Positions 8,438 to 16,474 of a stretch of DNA of 38,372 nucleotides are shown here, in pieces. The number at the start of each line of letters is the position of its first letter. Within the stretch, counting starts at the first letter, position 1. The notes under the pieces were generated by a model. It did not search any database. It had not been told where the DNA came from and saw only the letters and a list, made by a program, of their open reading frames with translations. Position numbers and translations under genes: made by a program. The stretch lies in NCBI RefSeq assembly GCF_016082275.1, contig NZ_MOWM01000065.1, positions 1-38,372 of the forward strand, written 5' to 3'. This DNA comes from Variovorax sp. E3 (GTDB lineage: Bacteria > Pseudomonadota > Gammaproteobacteria > Burkholderiales > Burkholderiaceae_C).

Positions 8438-8512
8438 TTGACAGCTTCGTTGAGGATTCCGCATTACAGCAATGCCTGCTGTTCAGGATGCAAAAAGTGG
8501 CGCGGATAGAAT
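8438..8512 (+). promoter_or_regulatory. Intergenic region between divergent argD and DUF3579 genes with weak promoter-like elements
   Basis: The 160-bp gap 8397-8556 must hold promoters for both directions. On the plus strand a perfect TTGACA lies at 8438-8443 with only a poor -10 (CATTAC) 18 bases later. A separate TAGAAT at 8507-8512 is well placed for the DUF3579 gene but lacks a good -35. No arginine-repressor box was recognised. Confidence 0.3.
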
Positions 8513-8556
8513 CGTGTGCTGCACCGCAGCACCTGTTCCGGTCGCTTCAATCAACG

Positions 8557-8961
8557 ATGATTTCCCCCACTGCCAAAGAAATCTTCATCCAGGGCATCAC
8601 CCGCGATGGACGCACTTTTCGCCCGAGCGATTGGGCCGAGCGTCTGGCCGGCGTCATGAGCTCTTTCCGCCCTGGTGGCGCCTTTCCGGGCAGCTACCTG
8701 AGCTATTCCCCATGGTGCGTGCCCACCTCGATCAACGGCGTGAAGTGCGTGATCGTGAACCGCGACCTGCGCGATGCCGAGCCCATGGCCTGGGACTTCT
8801 GCGTGAACTTCGCCAAGGACAACGACCTGCAGGTGTCCGACGTGTCGCCGGCCCCGCCCGCGCCGGCCGTGCCGAAGGTCGCGCAAACGCCGGTGGCCGC
8901 CGCCGTGCGCTCGGATCCGGCCGCGCCCGTGATTCCCGTCGAGCCCCCCAAGACCCCCTAG
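8557..8961 (+). CDS. DUF3579 domain protein
   Basis: A 134-aa protein starting at ATG 8557 (MISPTAKEIFIQGITRDGR). Residues 1-95 match the betaproteobacterial DUF3579 family as I recall it: RPSDWAERLAGVMSSF, a YLSYSPWCVPTSINGVKCV core and MAWDFCVNFAKDNDLQV. Its function is unknown. The last ~35 residues are a Pro/Ala/Val-rich tail that is probably disordered. The longer upstream open frame runs into the divergent argD and was rejected. A strong hairpin terminator follows 43 bases after the stop. Confidence 0.85.
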   Translation: MISPTAKEIFIQGITRDGRTFRPSDWAERLAGVMSSFRPGGAFPGSYLSYSPWCVPTSINGVKCVIVNRDLRDAEPMAWDFCVNFAKDNDLQVSDVSPAPPAPAVPKVAQTPVAAAVRSDPAAPVIPVEPPKTP

Positions 8962-9003
8962 GCCTTCCCGGCTCTCAGCGGCCCCCCAAACCGATCGCCC
9001 ATG

Positions 9004-9029
9004 AAAAAACCGCCCGAAGGCGGTTTTTT
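9004..9029. terminator. Bidirectional intrinsic terminator between the DUF3579 gene and rpsT
   Basis: An 11-bp perfect stem, AAAAAACCGCC at 9004-9014 and GGCGGTTTTTT at 9019-9029, closes a four-base loop (CGAA). It has a T tract on both strands and lies between two convergent genes, so it can end transcription from either side. Confidence 0.9.
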
Positions 9030-9100
9030 ACACTTTGCTGCAGCGCACCCCGATCAAACGGCGGACCGGAGAATTCCGGCCCGGGCTTGCCTGACAGGTG

Positions 9101-9414
9101 TCAGGCGGCGGCCTTTTCAGGCGCCAGGGCGAGGGCCTTGACCTTGGCCGACAGGCGGCTCTTGTCACGGGCTGCCTTGTTCTTGTGGAAGATGCCCTTG
9201 TCGGCGACGGTGTCGACGATGCTCTGGGCCTTCGCGAACAGTTCGCTTGCCTTGGTCTTGTCGCCAGCCAGAACAGCCTTTTCGACGTTCTTGACAGCGG
9301 TACGGTATTTGGAGCGCAGCGAGGTGTTCGCAGCGTTGAGCTTGGTGCCTGGCGGACGCGCTTACGGCCGGAGGCGAGGCGCGGGTTCTTTTTCTTGGGC
9401 TTGGCGGATGCCAT
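9101..9414 (-). CDS. rpsT: 30S ribosomal protein S20, with one apparent frameshift
   Basis: S20 binds 16S rRNA early in 30S assembly. The start ATG at 9414 gives [20 protein letters not shown], the canonical S20 N-terminus. After RVRQ the frame derails. The family sequence resumes in the next frame ([55 protein letters not shown]) and ends at 9101. Adding one A near 9347 restores RVRQDTKLNAAN and a 104-aa protein. It is a single ribosomal protein gene with otherwise perfect conservation, which is strong evidence that the break is an error in the sequence. It has its own promoter at 9460-9489 and ends near the terminator at 9004-9029. Confidence 0.95.
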
Positions 9415-9459
9415 GATTTAGTTCCTTAGGTGTCTGAGGATGATGCAGCAAAGCCCTCC

Positions 9460-9489
9460 ATTATAGGCCGGGTTCGCCATTTCGCCCAA
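9460..9489 (-). promoter_or_regulatory. rpsT promoter
   Basis: On the minus strand a perfect -10 TATAAT (9465-9460) is preceded, after 18 bases, by TTGGGC (9489-9484). Transcription would start about 40 bases before the rpsT ATG. AAGGAA in front of the ATG serves as the ribosome binding site. Confidence 0.7.
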
Positions 9490-9543
9490 TTCGCGCCCGA
9501 ATCGGCCTGTTTCGGCCCGTGCCGGGGCCTACACTCGGCCCCC

Positions 9544-11097
9544 GTGTCTCTGCTCAAATCCGCCTCCACCGTCTCCCTGCTGACCCTCGCTTCGCGGATC
9601 ACGGGCCTCGTGCGCGACGTGCTGTTCGCCTCGGTTTTCGGCGTCAGTGCGCTGACCGATGCCTTCAACGTCGCTTTTCGCATTCCCAACCTGTTTCGCC
9701 GGGTGTTCGGCGAAGGCGCCTTCAGCCAGGCCTTCGTGCCGGTGCTGGCCGCGCGCAAGACCGAAGCCGGGCAGGAGGGCGCCCGGGAACTGATCGACCA
9801 CGTCGCCACGCTGCTTACCTGGACGCTGGTGGTGCTGTGCGTGGCCGGCGTGGTGGGCGCGCCGCTGATGGTCTGGGCCATGGCCAGCGGGCTGGCCGGC
9901 TTCGACGCGGCCGTGGTCATGACGCGCTGGATGTTCCCGTACATCGGCTTCATGTCGCTGGTCGCGCTGGCGGGCGGCATCCTGAACACCTGGCGCAAGT
10001 TCGCGGTGCCGGCAGCGTCGCCGGTGCTGCTGAACATCGCGCTGATCCTGTCGATCGCGGTGGGCGCGCCGCTGTTTCGCCGCTGGGGCATCGAGCCGAT
10101 CTACGCACAGTGCGTGGGCGTGCTGGTGGGCGGGGTGCTGCAGCTGGCGCTGCAGATTCCGGCGCTGCGCAAGCTCGGGCTGATGCCGCGCATCGGCGCG
10201 AGCTTCAAGGCGCTGCGCACCGCGTGGACCGACCCCACCACGCGCAAGGTGCTCAAGCTCATGCTGCCCGCGCTGCTGGGCGTGAGCGTGGCGCAGATCT
10301 CGCTGCTCATCAATACGCAGATCGCCTCGCACCTGGCCGAGGGCAGCGTCACCTGGATCACCAACGCCGACCGGCTGATGGAGTTCCCGACCGCCATGCT
10401 GGGCGTGGCGCTGGGCGTGGTGCTGATGCCGCAGTTGGCCATGGCCCGCGCCGCCAAGGACGACGCGCGCTATTCGTCGCTGCTCGACTGGGGCCTGCGC
10501 CTGGTCGTGCTGCTGTCGGCCCCGTGCGCGGTGGCGCTGCTGCTGTTCGCCAAGCCGCTGGTGGCGGTGCTGTTTCACAACGGCGCCTACAAGGACGTCG
10601 ACGTGGCCCACACCACGATGGCGCTGATGGGCTACGGCGTCGGGCTGGTCGGCATCGTGGCCGTGAAGGTGCTGGCGCCCGGCTACTACGCCAAGCACGA
10701 CACGCGCACGCCGATGCTCATCGCCGTGGGTGTGCTGGTGCTGACGCAGGTTCTCAATGTCTTTCTGGTGCCGGTGCTGCAGCACGCGGCGCTGACCCTG
10801 ACCATCGCCATCGGCGCGCTGGTCAATTCGACCTGGCTGCTGGTCGGCCTGATGCGCCGCGGCAGCTACAAGCCCGAGCCGGGCTGGGGCAAGTTCGCGC
10901 TGCAGGTGCTCATTGGCACCGCGGTGCTGAGCGGCCTGCTGGTCTGGGGCTCGGGCCATTTCGACTGGATCGCCCTGCGCGAGCATCGCTTGCAGCGCAT
11001 CGGCCTGCTGGCCGCGCTGATCGCCGGCGCCGCGCTGCTCTATTTCGCCGTGCTGACGGCGGTGGGCGTGCGGCTGCGCAGCTTCCTTCGCCGCTGA
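9544..11097 (+). CDS. murJ: Lipid II flippase MurJ (MOP superfamily)
   Basis: A 517-aa inner-membrane protein with about 14 hydrophobic segments. MurJ moves lipid II across the cytoplasmic membrane for peptidoglycan synthesis. The N-terminus (SLLKSASTVSLLTLASRITG), ALTDAFNVAFRIPNLFRRVF and GEGAFSQAFVPVL are diagnostic. PTAMLGVALGVVLMPQLA and APGYYAKHDTRTPM are also typical. I chose GTG at 9544 because the family N-terminus begins there; the upstream open frame overlaps the rpsT promoter. Length is normal. It is divergent from rpsT and followed by a SirB1-like gene on the same strand. Confidence 0.95.
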   Translation: MSLLKSASTVSLLTLASRITGLVRDVLFASVFGVSALTDAFNVAFRIPNLFRRVFGEGAFSQAFVPVLAARKTEAGQEGARELIDHVATLLTWTLVVLCVAGVVGAPLMVWAMASGLAGFDAAVVMTRWMFPYIGFMSLVALAGGILNTWRKFAVPAASPVLLNIALILSIAVGAPLFRRWGIEPIYAQCVGVLVGGVLQLALQIPALRKLGLMPRIGASFKALRTAWTDPTTRKVLKLMLPALLGVSVAQISLLINTQIASHLAEGSVTWITNADRLMEFPTAMLGVALGVVLMPQLAMARAAKDDARYSSLLDWGLRLVVLLSAPCAVALLLFAKPLVAVLFHNGAYKDVDVAHTTMALMGYGVGLVGIVAVKVLAPGYYAKHDTRTPMLIAVGVLVLTQVLNVFLVPVLQHAALTLTIAIGALVNSTWLLVGLMRRGSYKPEPGWGKFALQVLIGTAVLSGLLVWGSGHFDWIALREHRLQRIGLLAALIAGAALLYFAVLTAVGVRLRSFLRR

Positions 11098-11146
11098 GGC
11101 CGCGCCCGTGCCTTGACGCTCGGGGCGGGCTCCTCTACAAAGACAC

Positions 11147-11995
11147 ATGACGTTCAGCTTTCAGGTTCCCACCGCACTGGAGTATTTCGAATCGCTGGTT
11201 CGCAGCGACGATCACTTTCCGCTGCTCGAAGCCGCCGCCAGCCTGGCGCAGGACGAATACCCCGACCTCGACGTGCAGCAGGTGCTGGGCGATATCGACC
11301 AGCTGCTGGCCCGCCTCAAGCGGCGCCTGCCGGCCGACGCCGCGCCGCTGGCCCGGCTGCGCGCGCTGAACCAGTTCTTCTTCAACGACCTGAACTTCGG
11401 CGGCAACCTCAACGACTACTACGACCCCGACAACAGCTACCTGAACGCCGTGCTGCGCACCCGCCGCGGCATTCCGATTTCGCTGGCGGTGCTGTGGATG
11501 GAGCTGGCGCAGGGCCTGGGCCTGCAGGCGCGCGGCATCGGTTTTCCGGGGCACTTCATGCTCAAGGTGACGCTGCCCAAGGGGCAGGTGGTGATCGACC
11601 CGTTCACCGGCAAGTCGCTGTCGCGCGAAGAGCTGGGCGAGCGGCTCGAGCCGTACAAGCGCAGCAACGGCCTGGTCGGCGATTTCGACGTGCCGCTGGG
11701 CCTGTACCTGCAGCCGGCCAGTTCGCGGGAAATCATCGCCCGCATGCTGCGCAACCTGAAGGAAGTGCACCACGCGCAGGAAGACTGGCAGCGCGTCATC
11801 GCCGTGCAAGACCGGCTGATCGCGCTGCTGCCCAGCGCCTGGGGCGAGTACCGCGACCGCGGCATCGCCCATGCCGAGCAGGGCAACACGACACAGGCGG
11901 TGCGCGACCTGGAAACCTACCTGGCGCGGGCCGAGGACGCGCTGGACATCGACGCGATCGCCGAGCGCGTCGCCACCCTGCGCCGCATGGCCTAG
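11147..11995 (+). CDS. SirB1-family protein (transglutaminase-like domain plus TPR)
   Basis: A 282-aa protein. The N-terminal ~160 residues match the SirB1/YchA transglutaminase-like fold: LNQFFFNDLNFGGNLNDYYD, NSYLNAVLRTRRGIPISLAV and GLQARGIGFPGHFMLKV. The last ~90 residues are tetratricopeptide-like helices (DWQRVIAVQDRLIALLPSAW, then YRDRGIAHAEQGNTTQAVRD). The family is widespread in proteobacteria with no firm biochemical function; the cysteine expected in a true transglutaminase is not evident. It begins 49 bp after murJ and could be co-transcribed with it. Confidence 0.85.
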   Translation: MTFSFQVPTALEYFESLVRSDDHFPLLEAAASLAQDEYPDLDVQQVLGDIDQLLARLKRRLPADAAPLARLRALNQFFFNDLNFGGNLNDYYDPDNSYLNAVLRTRRGIPISLAVLWMELAQGLGLQARGIGFPGHFMLKVTLPKGQVVIDPFTGKSLSREELGERLEPYKRSNGLVGDFDVPLGLYLQPASSREIIARMLRNLKEVHHAQEDWQRVIAVQDRLIALLPSAWGEYRDRGIAHAEQGNTTQAVRDLETYLARAEDALDIDAIAERVATLRRMA

Positions 11996-12068
11996 GATGA
12001 AACGGCGCTCCGGGCCTTGTCTTGGCGTGCGTTGCCGGTCAGCGGCCACGCAGGGCAGAGACTGAAAA

Positions 12069-12497
12069 ATGGCCGCCCAAACCGGCGTGAGCCCGGCCCC
12101 CGACCTGGGCACCCTGCACGAATTCCACGGCGTGCAGCCGGTGCTGCCGGTGTCCGACGTCTCCCGCGCCGCGCGCTGGTTCCGTGACGTGCTGGGCTTC
12201 GAACTCGACTTCATCGCCGGCGAGCCGCCCAGCTATGCCCGGGTGAAGAAGGGCGATCGCAGCTACGGCGACCCCGTCTACCTGCGGCTGTGGCAGTGCA
12301 ACACGCGCGGGGCCGTGCCCTGGCGCGGCGAAATCGTGATCCACGTGGGCAAGGACATCGACGGCCTGCACGCCGCCTACGTGAAGCGCGGCGTGACCGT
12401 CGTCGAGGCGCCCGTGTCCCAGCCCTGGGGCCTGCGCGAGTTCGCGATCCGCGAGCCGGACGGCCACGTGCTGCGCTTCTGCGGCTACCTGCCCTGA
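12069..12497 (+). CDS. VOC-family (glyoxalase/bleomycin resistance-like) protein
   Basis: A 142-aa single-module VOC protein: PVLPVSDVSRAARWFRDVLG at residues ~22-41, a YLRLWQ strand, and the typical closing segment FAIREPDGHVLRFCGY. These proteins form paired beta-alpha-beta-beta-beta units and often bind a divalent metal; the substrate cannot be told from sequence. It lies just upstream of the ECF42 operon, on the same strand, but the ECF42-type promoter lies after its stop, so it is probably a separate unit. GCCCTGAGCGGGC around its stop followed by a GGGGTTTTT run may be a weak terminator. Confidence 0.85.
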   Translation: MAAQTGVSPAPDLGTLHEFHGVQPVLPVSDVSRAARWFRDVLGFELDFIAGEPPSYARVKKGDRSYGDPVYLRLWQCNTRGAVPWRGEIVIHVGKDIDGLHAAYVKRGVTVVEAPVSQPWGLREFAIREPDGHVLRFCGYLP

Positions 12498-12537
12498 GCG
12501 GGCGCCGCGGGGTTTTTGAAACACAAAATTACAAATA

Positions 12538-12559
12538 GATCGACGCGAACGTGTCGATC
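12538..12559. repeat. Inverted repeat overlapping the -35 of the ECF42-type promoter
   Basis: GATCGAC at 12538-12544 and GTCGATC at 12553-12559 form a perfect 7-bp inverted repeat with an 8-base spacer. The right arm shares six bases with the TGTCGA -35 element. It could be an operator for a dimeric regulator or an incidental result of the promoter sequence. Confidence 0.45.
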
Positions 12560-12578
12560 CGCCTTCCGCTCGTCCGAC
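12552..12578 (+). promoter_or_regulatory. Candidate ECF42-dependent promoter
   Basis: TGTCGA at 12552-12557, then exactly 17 bases, then CGAC at 12575-12578. From memory of work on ECF42 in Streptomyces, the group's promoters have TGTCGA at -35 and CGA/TC at -10. The predicted start would be about 55-60 bases before the first YciI gene, which is preceded by a good AGGAGA ribosome binding site. The sigma factor is encoded downstream in the same operon, so this implies autoregulation. Confidence 0.65.
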
Positions 12579-12641
12579 GTGTGAACAGGAGCAGGCGGTT
12601 TTCAGCCGCTCCCCGCCTCATCAACCTTCAGGAGAAACGAC

Positions 12642-13070
12642 ATGCGATTCATGATTCTGGTCAAGGCCAACCGCGATTCCGAAGCCGGCGTGATGCCCAG
12701 CACCGAAATTCTCACCGCCATGGGCAAGTTCAACGAAGAGCTGGTCAAGGCCGGCGTGCTGCTGGCCGGCGAAGGCCTGCACCCCACGTCCAAGGGCGTG
12801 CGCGTGCGCTGCGAAGGCCCGACCAAGCGCACCGTCATCGACGGCCCGTTCGCCGAAACCAAGGAGCTGCTGGCCGGCTTCTGGATCCTGCAGTGCAAGT
12901 CGCGCGAGGAGGCCATCGAGTGGATCAAGCGCAGCCCCTTCCAGGAGGGCGAGATCGAGATCCGCCAGGTGTTCGAAGCCACCGACTTCGGCGATTCGAT
13001 GACGCCCGAGTTGCTCGCGCAGGAAGACCGCCTGCGGGCCGAATCCGCCGCCCAGGCCGCGGGCCGCTGA
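12642..13070 (+). CDS. YciI-family DGPF-domain protein, copy 1
   Basis: A 142-aa protein, one YciI-like (YCII-related, DGPF) ferredoxin-like domain. It shows the MRFMILVKAN start strand, LLAGEGLHPTSKGVRVR, the name-giving TVIDGPFAETKELLAGFWIL and ARGININE-less SREEAIEWIKRSP near the end, plus a 25-residue charged tail. The ATG has AGGAGA seven bases upstream. It is first in the operon with a second DGPF protein and an ECF42 sigma factor, an arrangement known to be conserved for ECF42. Its molecular role is not established; YciI proteins have been suggested to be enzymes or small-molecule binders. Confidence 0.92.
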   Translation: MRFMILVKANRDSEAGVMPSTEILTAMGKFNEELVKAGVLLAGEGLHPTSKGVRVRCEGPTKRTVIDGPFAETKELLAGFWILQCKSREEAIEWIKRSPFQEGEIEIRQVFEATDFGDSMTPELLAQEDRLRAESAAQAAGR

Positions 13071-13081
13071 GGAGAAACACC

Positions 13082-13504
13082 ATGCGCTTCATGATGCTGA
13101 TGATTCCCAAGGGCTATGAAACCGCGGCGCCGGGCACCATGCCCGAAGACGCCAAGGCCATGGCGGCCATGATGGCCTACAACGAGTCGCTGCAGAAGGC
13201 CGGCGTGCTGATCAACTGCGACGGCCTGCATCCGCCGTCGATGGGCGCGCGGGTGAGCTTCAAGGGCGGCAAGCCGAAGATCGTCGACGGCCCCTTCGCC
13301 GAGGCCAAGGAAGTGCTCGGCGGCTACTGGGTGATCGACGTGGCTTCGCGCGAGGAAGCCATTGCCTGGGCCGCGCGCTGCCCCGGCGGCGAGAACGAGG
13401 TCGTCGAGGTGCGCCAGGTGCAGGAGCTCAGCGACTTCCCGCCGGCCCTGCAGGCGGTGGCGACCGAGTTCCCGGCGATGCAGTCGCGCAAGAAGCCCGG
13501 CTGA
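13082..13504 (+). CDS. YciI-family DGPF-domain protein, copy 2
   Basis: A 140-aa paralogue of the preceding protein: MRFMMLMIPKGYE start, NCDGLHPPSMGARVSF, KIVDGPFAEAKEVLGGYWVI, SREEAIAWAARCPGG. It lacks the acidic tail of copy 1 and instead ends in a short basic stretch (SRKKPG). It begins 11 bp after copy 1 behind GGAGAA. Its stop is one base before the sigma factor GTG, so the three genes are translationally linked. Tandem duplication of a DGPF gene next to its sigma factor suggests the two copies act together or on related ligands; this is inference. Confidence 0.92.
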   Translation: MRFMMLMIPKGYETAAPGTMPEDAKAMAAMMAYNESLQKAGVLINCDGLHPPSMGARVSFKGGKPKIVDGPFAEAKEVLGGYWVIDVASREEAIAWAARCPGGENEVVEVRQVQELSDFPPALQAVATEFPAMQSRKKPG

Positions 13505-13505
13505 C

Positions 13506-14809
13506 GTGAGCGCCGGGGGCAGCGGGGGCGCCGCCCAAGGCGCCATTCATCGCGCCATCGACGCGGTGTGGCGCATGGAGTCGGCCAGGATCATCGCCAC
13601 CGTCGCGCGCATGGTGCGCGACGTGGGCCTGGCCGAAGAGCTGGCGCAGGACGCGCTGGTGGCCGCCCTCGAGCAATGGCCCGAAGCCGGCGTGCCCGAC
13701 AACCCCGCCGCCTGGCTCACCGCCGTGGCCAAGCGCCGCGCGCTCGACCGGCTGCGCCACCTGCAGCTGGCCGAGCACAAGGCCGGCGAAATCGGCCGCG
13801 AGATCGACGCGCAACACGACATCGCACAGGCCGATTTCGCCGACGCGGTCGACGCGGCCCTGGACGACGACATCGGCGACGACCTGCTGCGCCTGGTGTT
13901 CACCGCCTGCCACCCGGTGCTGTCGACCGAGGCCCGCGTGGCGCTCACGCTGCGATTGATGGGCGGCCTCACCACCGACGAAATCGCGCGCGCCTTCCTC
14001 GTGCCCGAAGCCACCGTGGCGCAGCGCATCGTGCGCGCCAAGCGCACGCTGGCCGAGGCGCGCGTGCCCTTCGAGGTGCCGCGCCGGCACGAGCTCGAAG
14101 CGCGCCTGGCCTCGGTGCTCGAAGTGCTCTACCTGATCTTCAACGAAGGCTATTCGGCCACCGCCGGCGACGACTGGATGCGCCCCGCGCTGTGCGACGA
14201 AGCCATGCGCCTGGGCCGCATCGTGGCCGAGCTGGTTCCCCGCGAGGCGAGGTGCACGGCCTTGTCGCGCTGATGGAAATCCAGGCCTCGCGCACGGCGG
14301 CGCGCGTCGGCGCCTCGGGCGAGCCGGTGCTGCTGCTCGAGCAGAACCGCGCGCGCTGGGACCAGATGCTGATCCGCCGGGGGCTGGCCGCGCTCGCCCG
14401 CGCCGAGTCGCTGGGCGGCGCGCTCGGCCCCTATGCGCTGCAGGCCGCCATCGCCGCCTGCCACGGCCGCGCGCGCACCGCCGACGAAACCGACTGGGGC
14501 CGCATCGCCGCGCTCTACGACGCGCTGGCCGAGCTCTCGCCTTCGCCCATCGTCGAGCTCAATCGCGCCGTCGCGTTGTCGATGGCCTTCGGGCCGGCGA
14601 CCGGGCTGGAAGTGGTCGACGCGCTCATGGACGAACCCGCGCTCAAGGGCTACCACCTGCTGCCGACCGTGCGCGGCGACCTGCTCTTCAAGCTCGGCCG
14701 CCGCGACGAGGCCCGCAAGGAGTTCGACCGCGCCGCCGCGCTCACGCGCAACACGCGCGAGCGGGCGCTGCTGCTGGCGCGCGCGCGGGCCTGCCATGCC
14801 CTCGAATGA
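13506..14809 (+). CDS. ECF42-type RNA polymerase sigma factor, with one apparent frameshift
   Basis: The start is GTG at 13506, one base after the upstream stop. Residues ~15-80 form sigma region 2 (AIDAVWRMESARIIATVARM, LAEELAQDALVAALEQWPE, NPAAWLTAVAKRRALDRLR). Residues ~125-190 form region 4 (LRLMGGLTTDEIARAFLVPE, ATVAQRIVRAKRTLAEA). A long C-terminal extension follows, with YLIFNEGYSATAG and TPR-like helices (SPSPIVELNRAVALSM, GYHLLPTVRGDLLFKLGRRD), characteristic of ECF42. The frame breaks near 14247. Adding one G gives LVPREGEVHGLVALMEIQAS and a continuous 434-aa protein. No anti-sigma factor gene is adjacent, as is usual for this group, where the extension itself is needed for activity. 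Confidence 0.93.
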
Positions 14810-14851
14810 GCTGAACGACTGCTGAAGCCGCGTCGCGCGTGCAAGAGGAAA

Positions 14852-16468
14852 ATGCGCGCCATGCCCAGTGTTCCAACCCTCCGATTCCTGTGTGTGTCCG
14901 GCCTCGCCTTGCTTGCCGCTGGCGCGGCCCAGGCCCAGTTCGATGCTTCGAAAATGTGGACCGAGCCGGCCGCCATCGCGGCGCGCTTTCCCGACCCGCC
15001 GGTGAGCTTCTCCACGCCGGGCTTTCGCGCCGGGCGCTCCGACTTTCCTTCGCACGCCGAGGTGCTGGCGTTTCTGGATGACCTCGCGCGGCAGTCGCCG
15101 AACGTGCGCATCGAGCGGCTCGGCAATTCGCAGCAGGGCCGCGAAATGCCGCTGGTGCTGCTCGCCGACCAGGGCCGCTTCGACCCGATGCGGCCCACCG
15201 TGATGGTGATCGGCCAGCAGCACGGCAACGAACCGGCGGGCGGCGAGGCGGTGCTGGTGCTGGCGCAGCAGTTCGCCAGCGGGCCGGGCGCGGCCCTGCT
15301 GCAGAAGGTCAACCTCGTGCTGGTGCCGCGCGGCAACCCCGACGGCGCCGAGCACTTCACCCGCGTCACCGCCAACGGCATCGACGTGAACCGCGATCAC
15401 CTGCTGCTGCGCACGCCCGAGGCGCGCACGCTCGCGGCCATCACGCTGCGCTACCGGCCGCAGGTGGTGCTCGACCTGCACGAGTTCACGGTCGGCGGCC
15501 GCTGGATCGACAAGTTCGGCGCCGTCATGAAGTACGACGGCCTGCTGCAGCCCGCCACCGTGGGCAACCTCGACCCGGCCATCGCGGCGAGCGCGCAGCG
15601 CGACTACGTCGACGCCATCCAGACGGCGTTCACGCAGGCCGGGTTGCAGGGCTTCAAGTACCACACCACGTCCGGCGGCAAGTCGTCGGACCGCAGCGTG
15701 TCGATGGGCGGCGTGCAGCCCGACACCGGCCGCAACGTGAGCGCGCTGCGCCAGGCCGTGAGCCTGCTGCTCGAAGTGCGCGGCGTGGGGCTGGGCCGGG
15801 CGCACTTCGCGCGCCGCGTGCAGACCCAGGTGCTGGCCGCGACCACCGTCATCGAGACCGCCGCCAGGCAGGGGCCGGCGCTGGTGCAGCTCACCGCGCA
15901 GGCCGGCCAGCGCGCGCGGGCCGAGGCCTGCCATGGCGAACTCGTGGTCGAGGCGTGGCAGACGCCGACGCGGCAGCGGCTCGAGTTTCTCGACGCGAAG
16001 AGCGGGGAAGACAAGGCCGTCGACGTCGAATGGCGCGCCGCCGAGCCGCTGAAGGTGGCGACCGCGCGCCCGCGCCCCTGCGGCTACCTGCTGGCCGCCA
16101 GCGAGACCGTGGCGGTGCAGCGCCTGCAGATGCTGGGCGTGCGCGTGGAGCGCATCGACAGCGCGGCGCCGTGGCAGGTGGAACGCTACGAAATTCTTTC
16201 CCAGATCGACGGCCAGCGGCAGGACGCGCGCGGCGCCATCGAAGACGGCGAGGCGATCCGCGCTTTCCGCGTGCGGCCGCGCACCGGGCGCGCGGTGGTG
16301 CAGCCGGGAAGCTTCTACGTGTCGCTGGCGCAGCCGCTGTCCCCGCTGGTCAGTGCGGCGCTGGAGCCGGATTCGCAGAACAGCTACGCGGCGAACCGGC
16401 TGCTCGAGATCGGCGACGACAAGCTGCTGCGCGTGCCCGGCCCCGCGCCGGCGGGCCTCTGGCACTGA
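14852..16468 (+). CDS. Secreted M14-family zinc carboxypeptidase
   Basis: A 538-aa protein with a Sec signal peptide (residues ~1-29, hydrophobic LALLAAGA core, cleavage near AQA-QF). The M14 zinc ligands are visible: HGNE (His124, Glu127) and the third ligand His210 in VLDLHEF. GIDVNRDH (~176-183) supplies the substrate-binding Asn-Arg, and Glu308 in LLLEVRG is a good candidate catalytic base. The C-terminal ~200 residues form a separate beta-rich region with no motif I know. It is probably periplasmic or exported and cleaves C-terminal residues or peptidoglycan peptides; the substrate is unknown. Its stop lies six bases from the stop of the convergent GlxA-like regulator. Confidence 0.88.
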   Translation: MRAMPSVPTLRFLCVSGLALLAAGAAQAQFDASKMWTEPAAIAARFPDPPVSFSTPGFRAGRSDFPSHAEVLAFLDDLARQSPNVRIERLGNSQQGREMPLVLLADQGRFDPMRPTVMVIGQQHGNEPAGGEAVLVLAQQFASGPGAALLQKVNLVLVPRGNPDGAEHFTRVTANGIDVNRDHLLLRTPEARTLAAITLRYRPQVVLDLHEFTVGGRWIDKFGAVMKYDGLLQPATVGNLDPAIAASAQRDYVDAIQTAFTQAGLQGFKYHTTSGGKSSDRSVSMGGVQPDTGRNVSALRQAVSLLLEVRGVGLGRAHFARRVQTQVLAATTVIETAARQGPALVQLTAQAGQRARAEACHGELVVEAWQTPTRQRLEFLDAKSGEDKAVDVEWRAAEPLKVATARPRPCGYLLAASETVAVQRLQMLGVRVERIDSAAPWQVERYEILSQIDGQRQDARGAIEDGEAIRAFRVRPRTGRAVVQPGSFYVSLAQPLSPLVSAALEPDSQNSYAANRLLEIGDDKLLRVPGPAPAGLWH

Positions 16469-16474
16469 GCGCCG

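Noticed and set aside
9101..9414. rpsT as a true pseudogene
   Set aside because: Every codon on both sides of the break is conserved and the same kind of one-base loss recurs in eleven other places, so an error is the simpler explanation.
14150..16465. 771-aa minus-strand open frame
   Set aside because: It is antisense to the ECF42 and M14 genes and has shadow-type composition with no domain.
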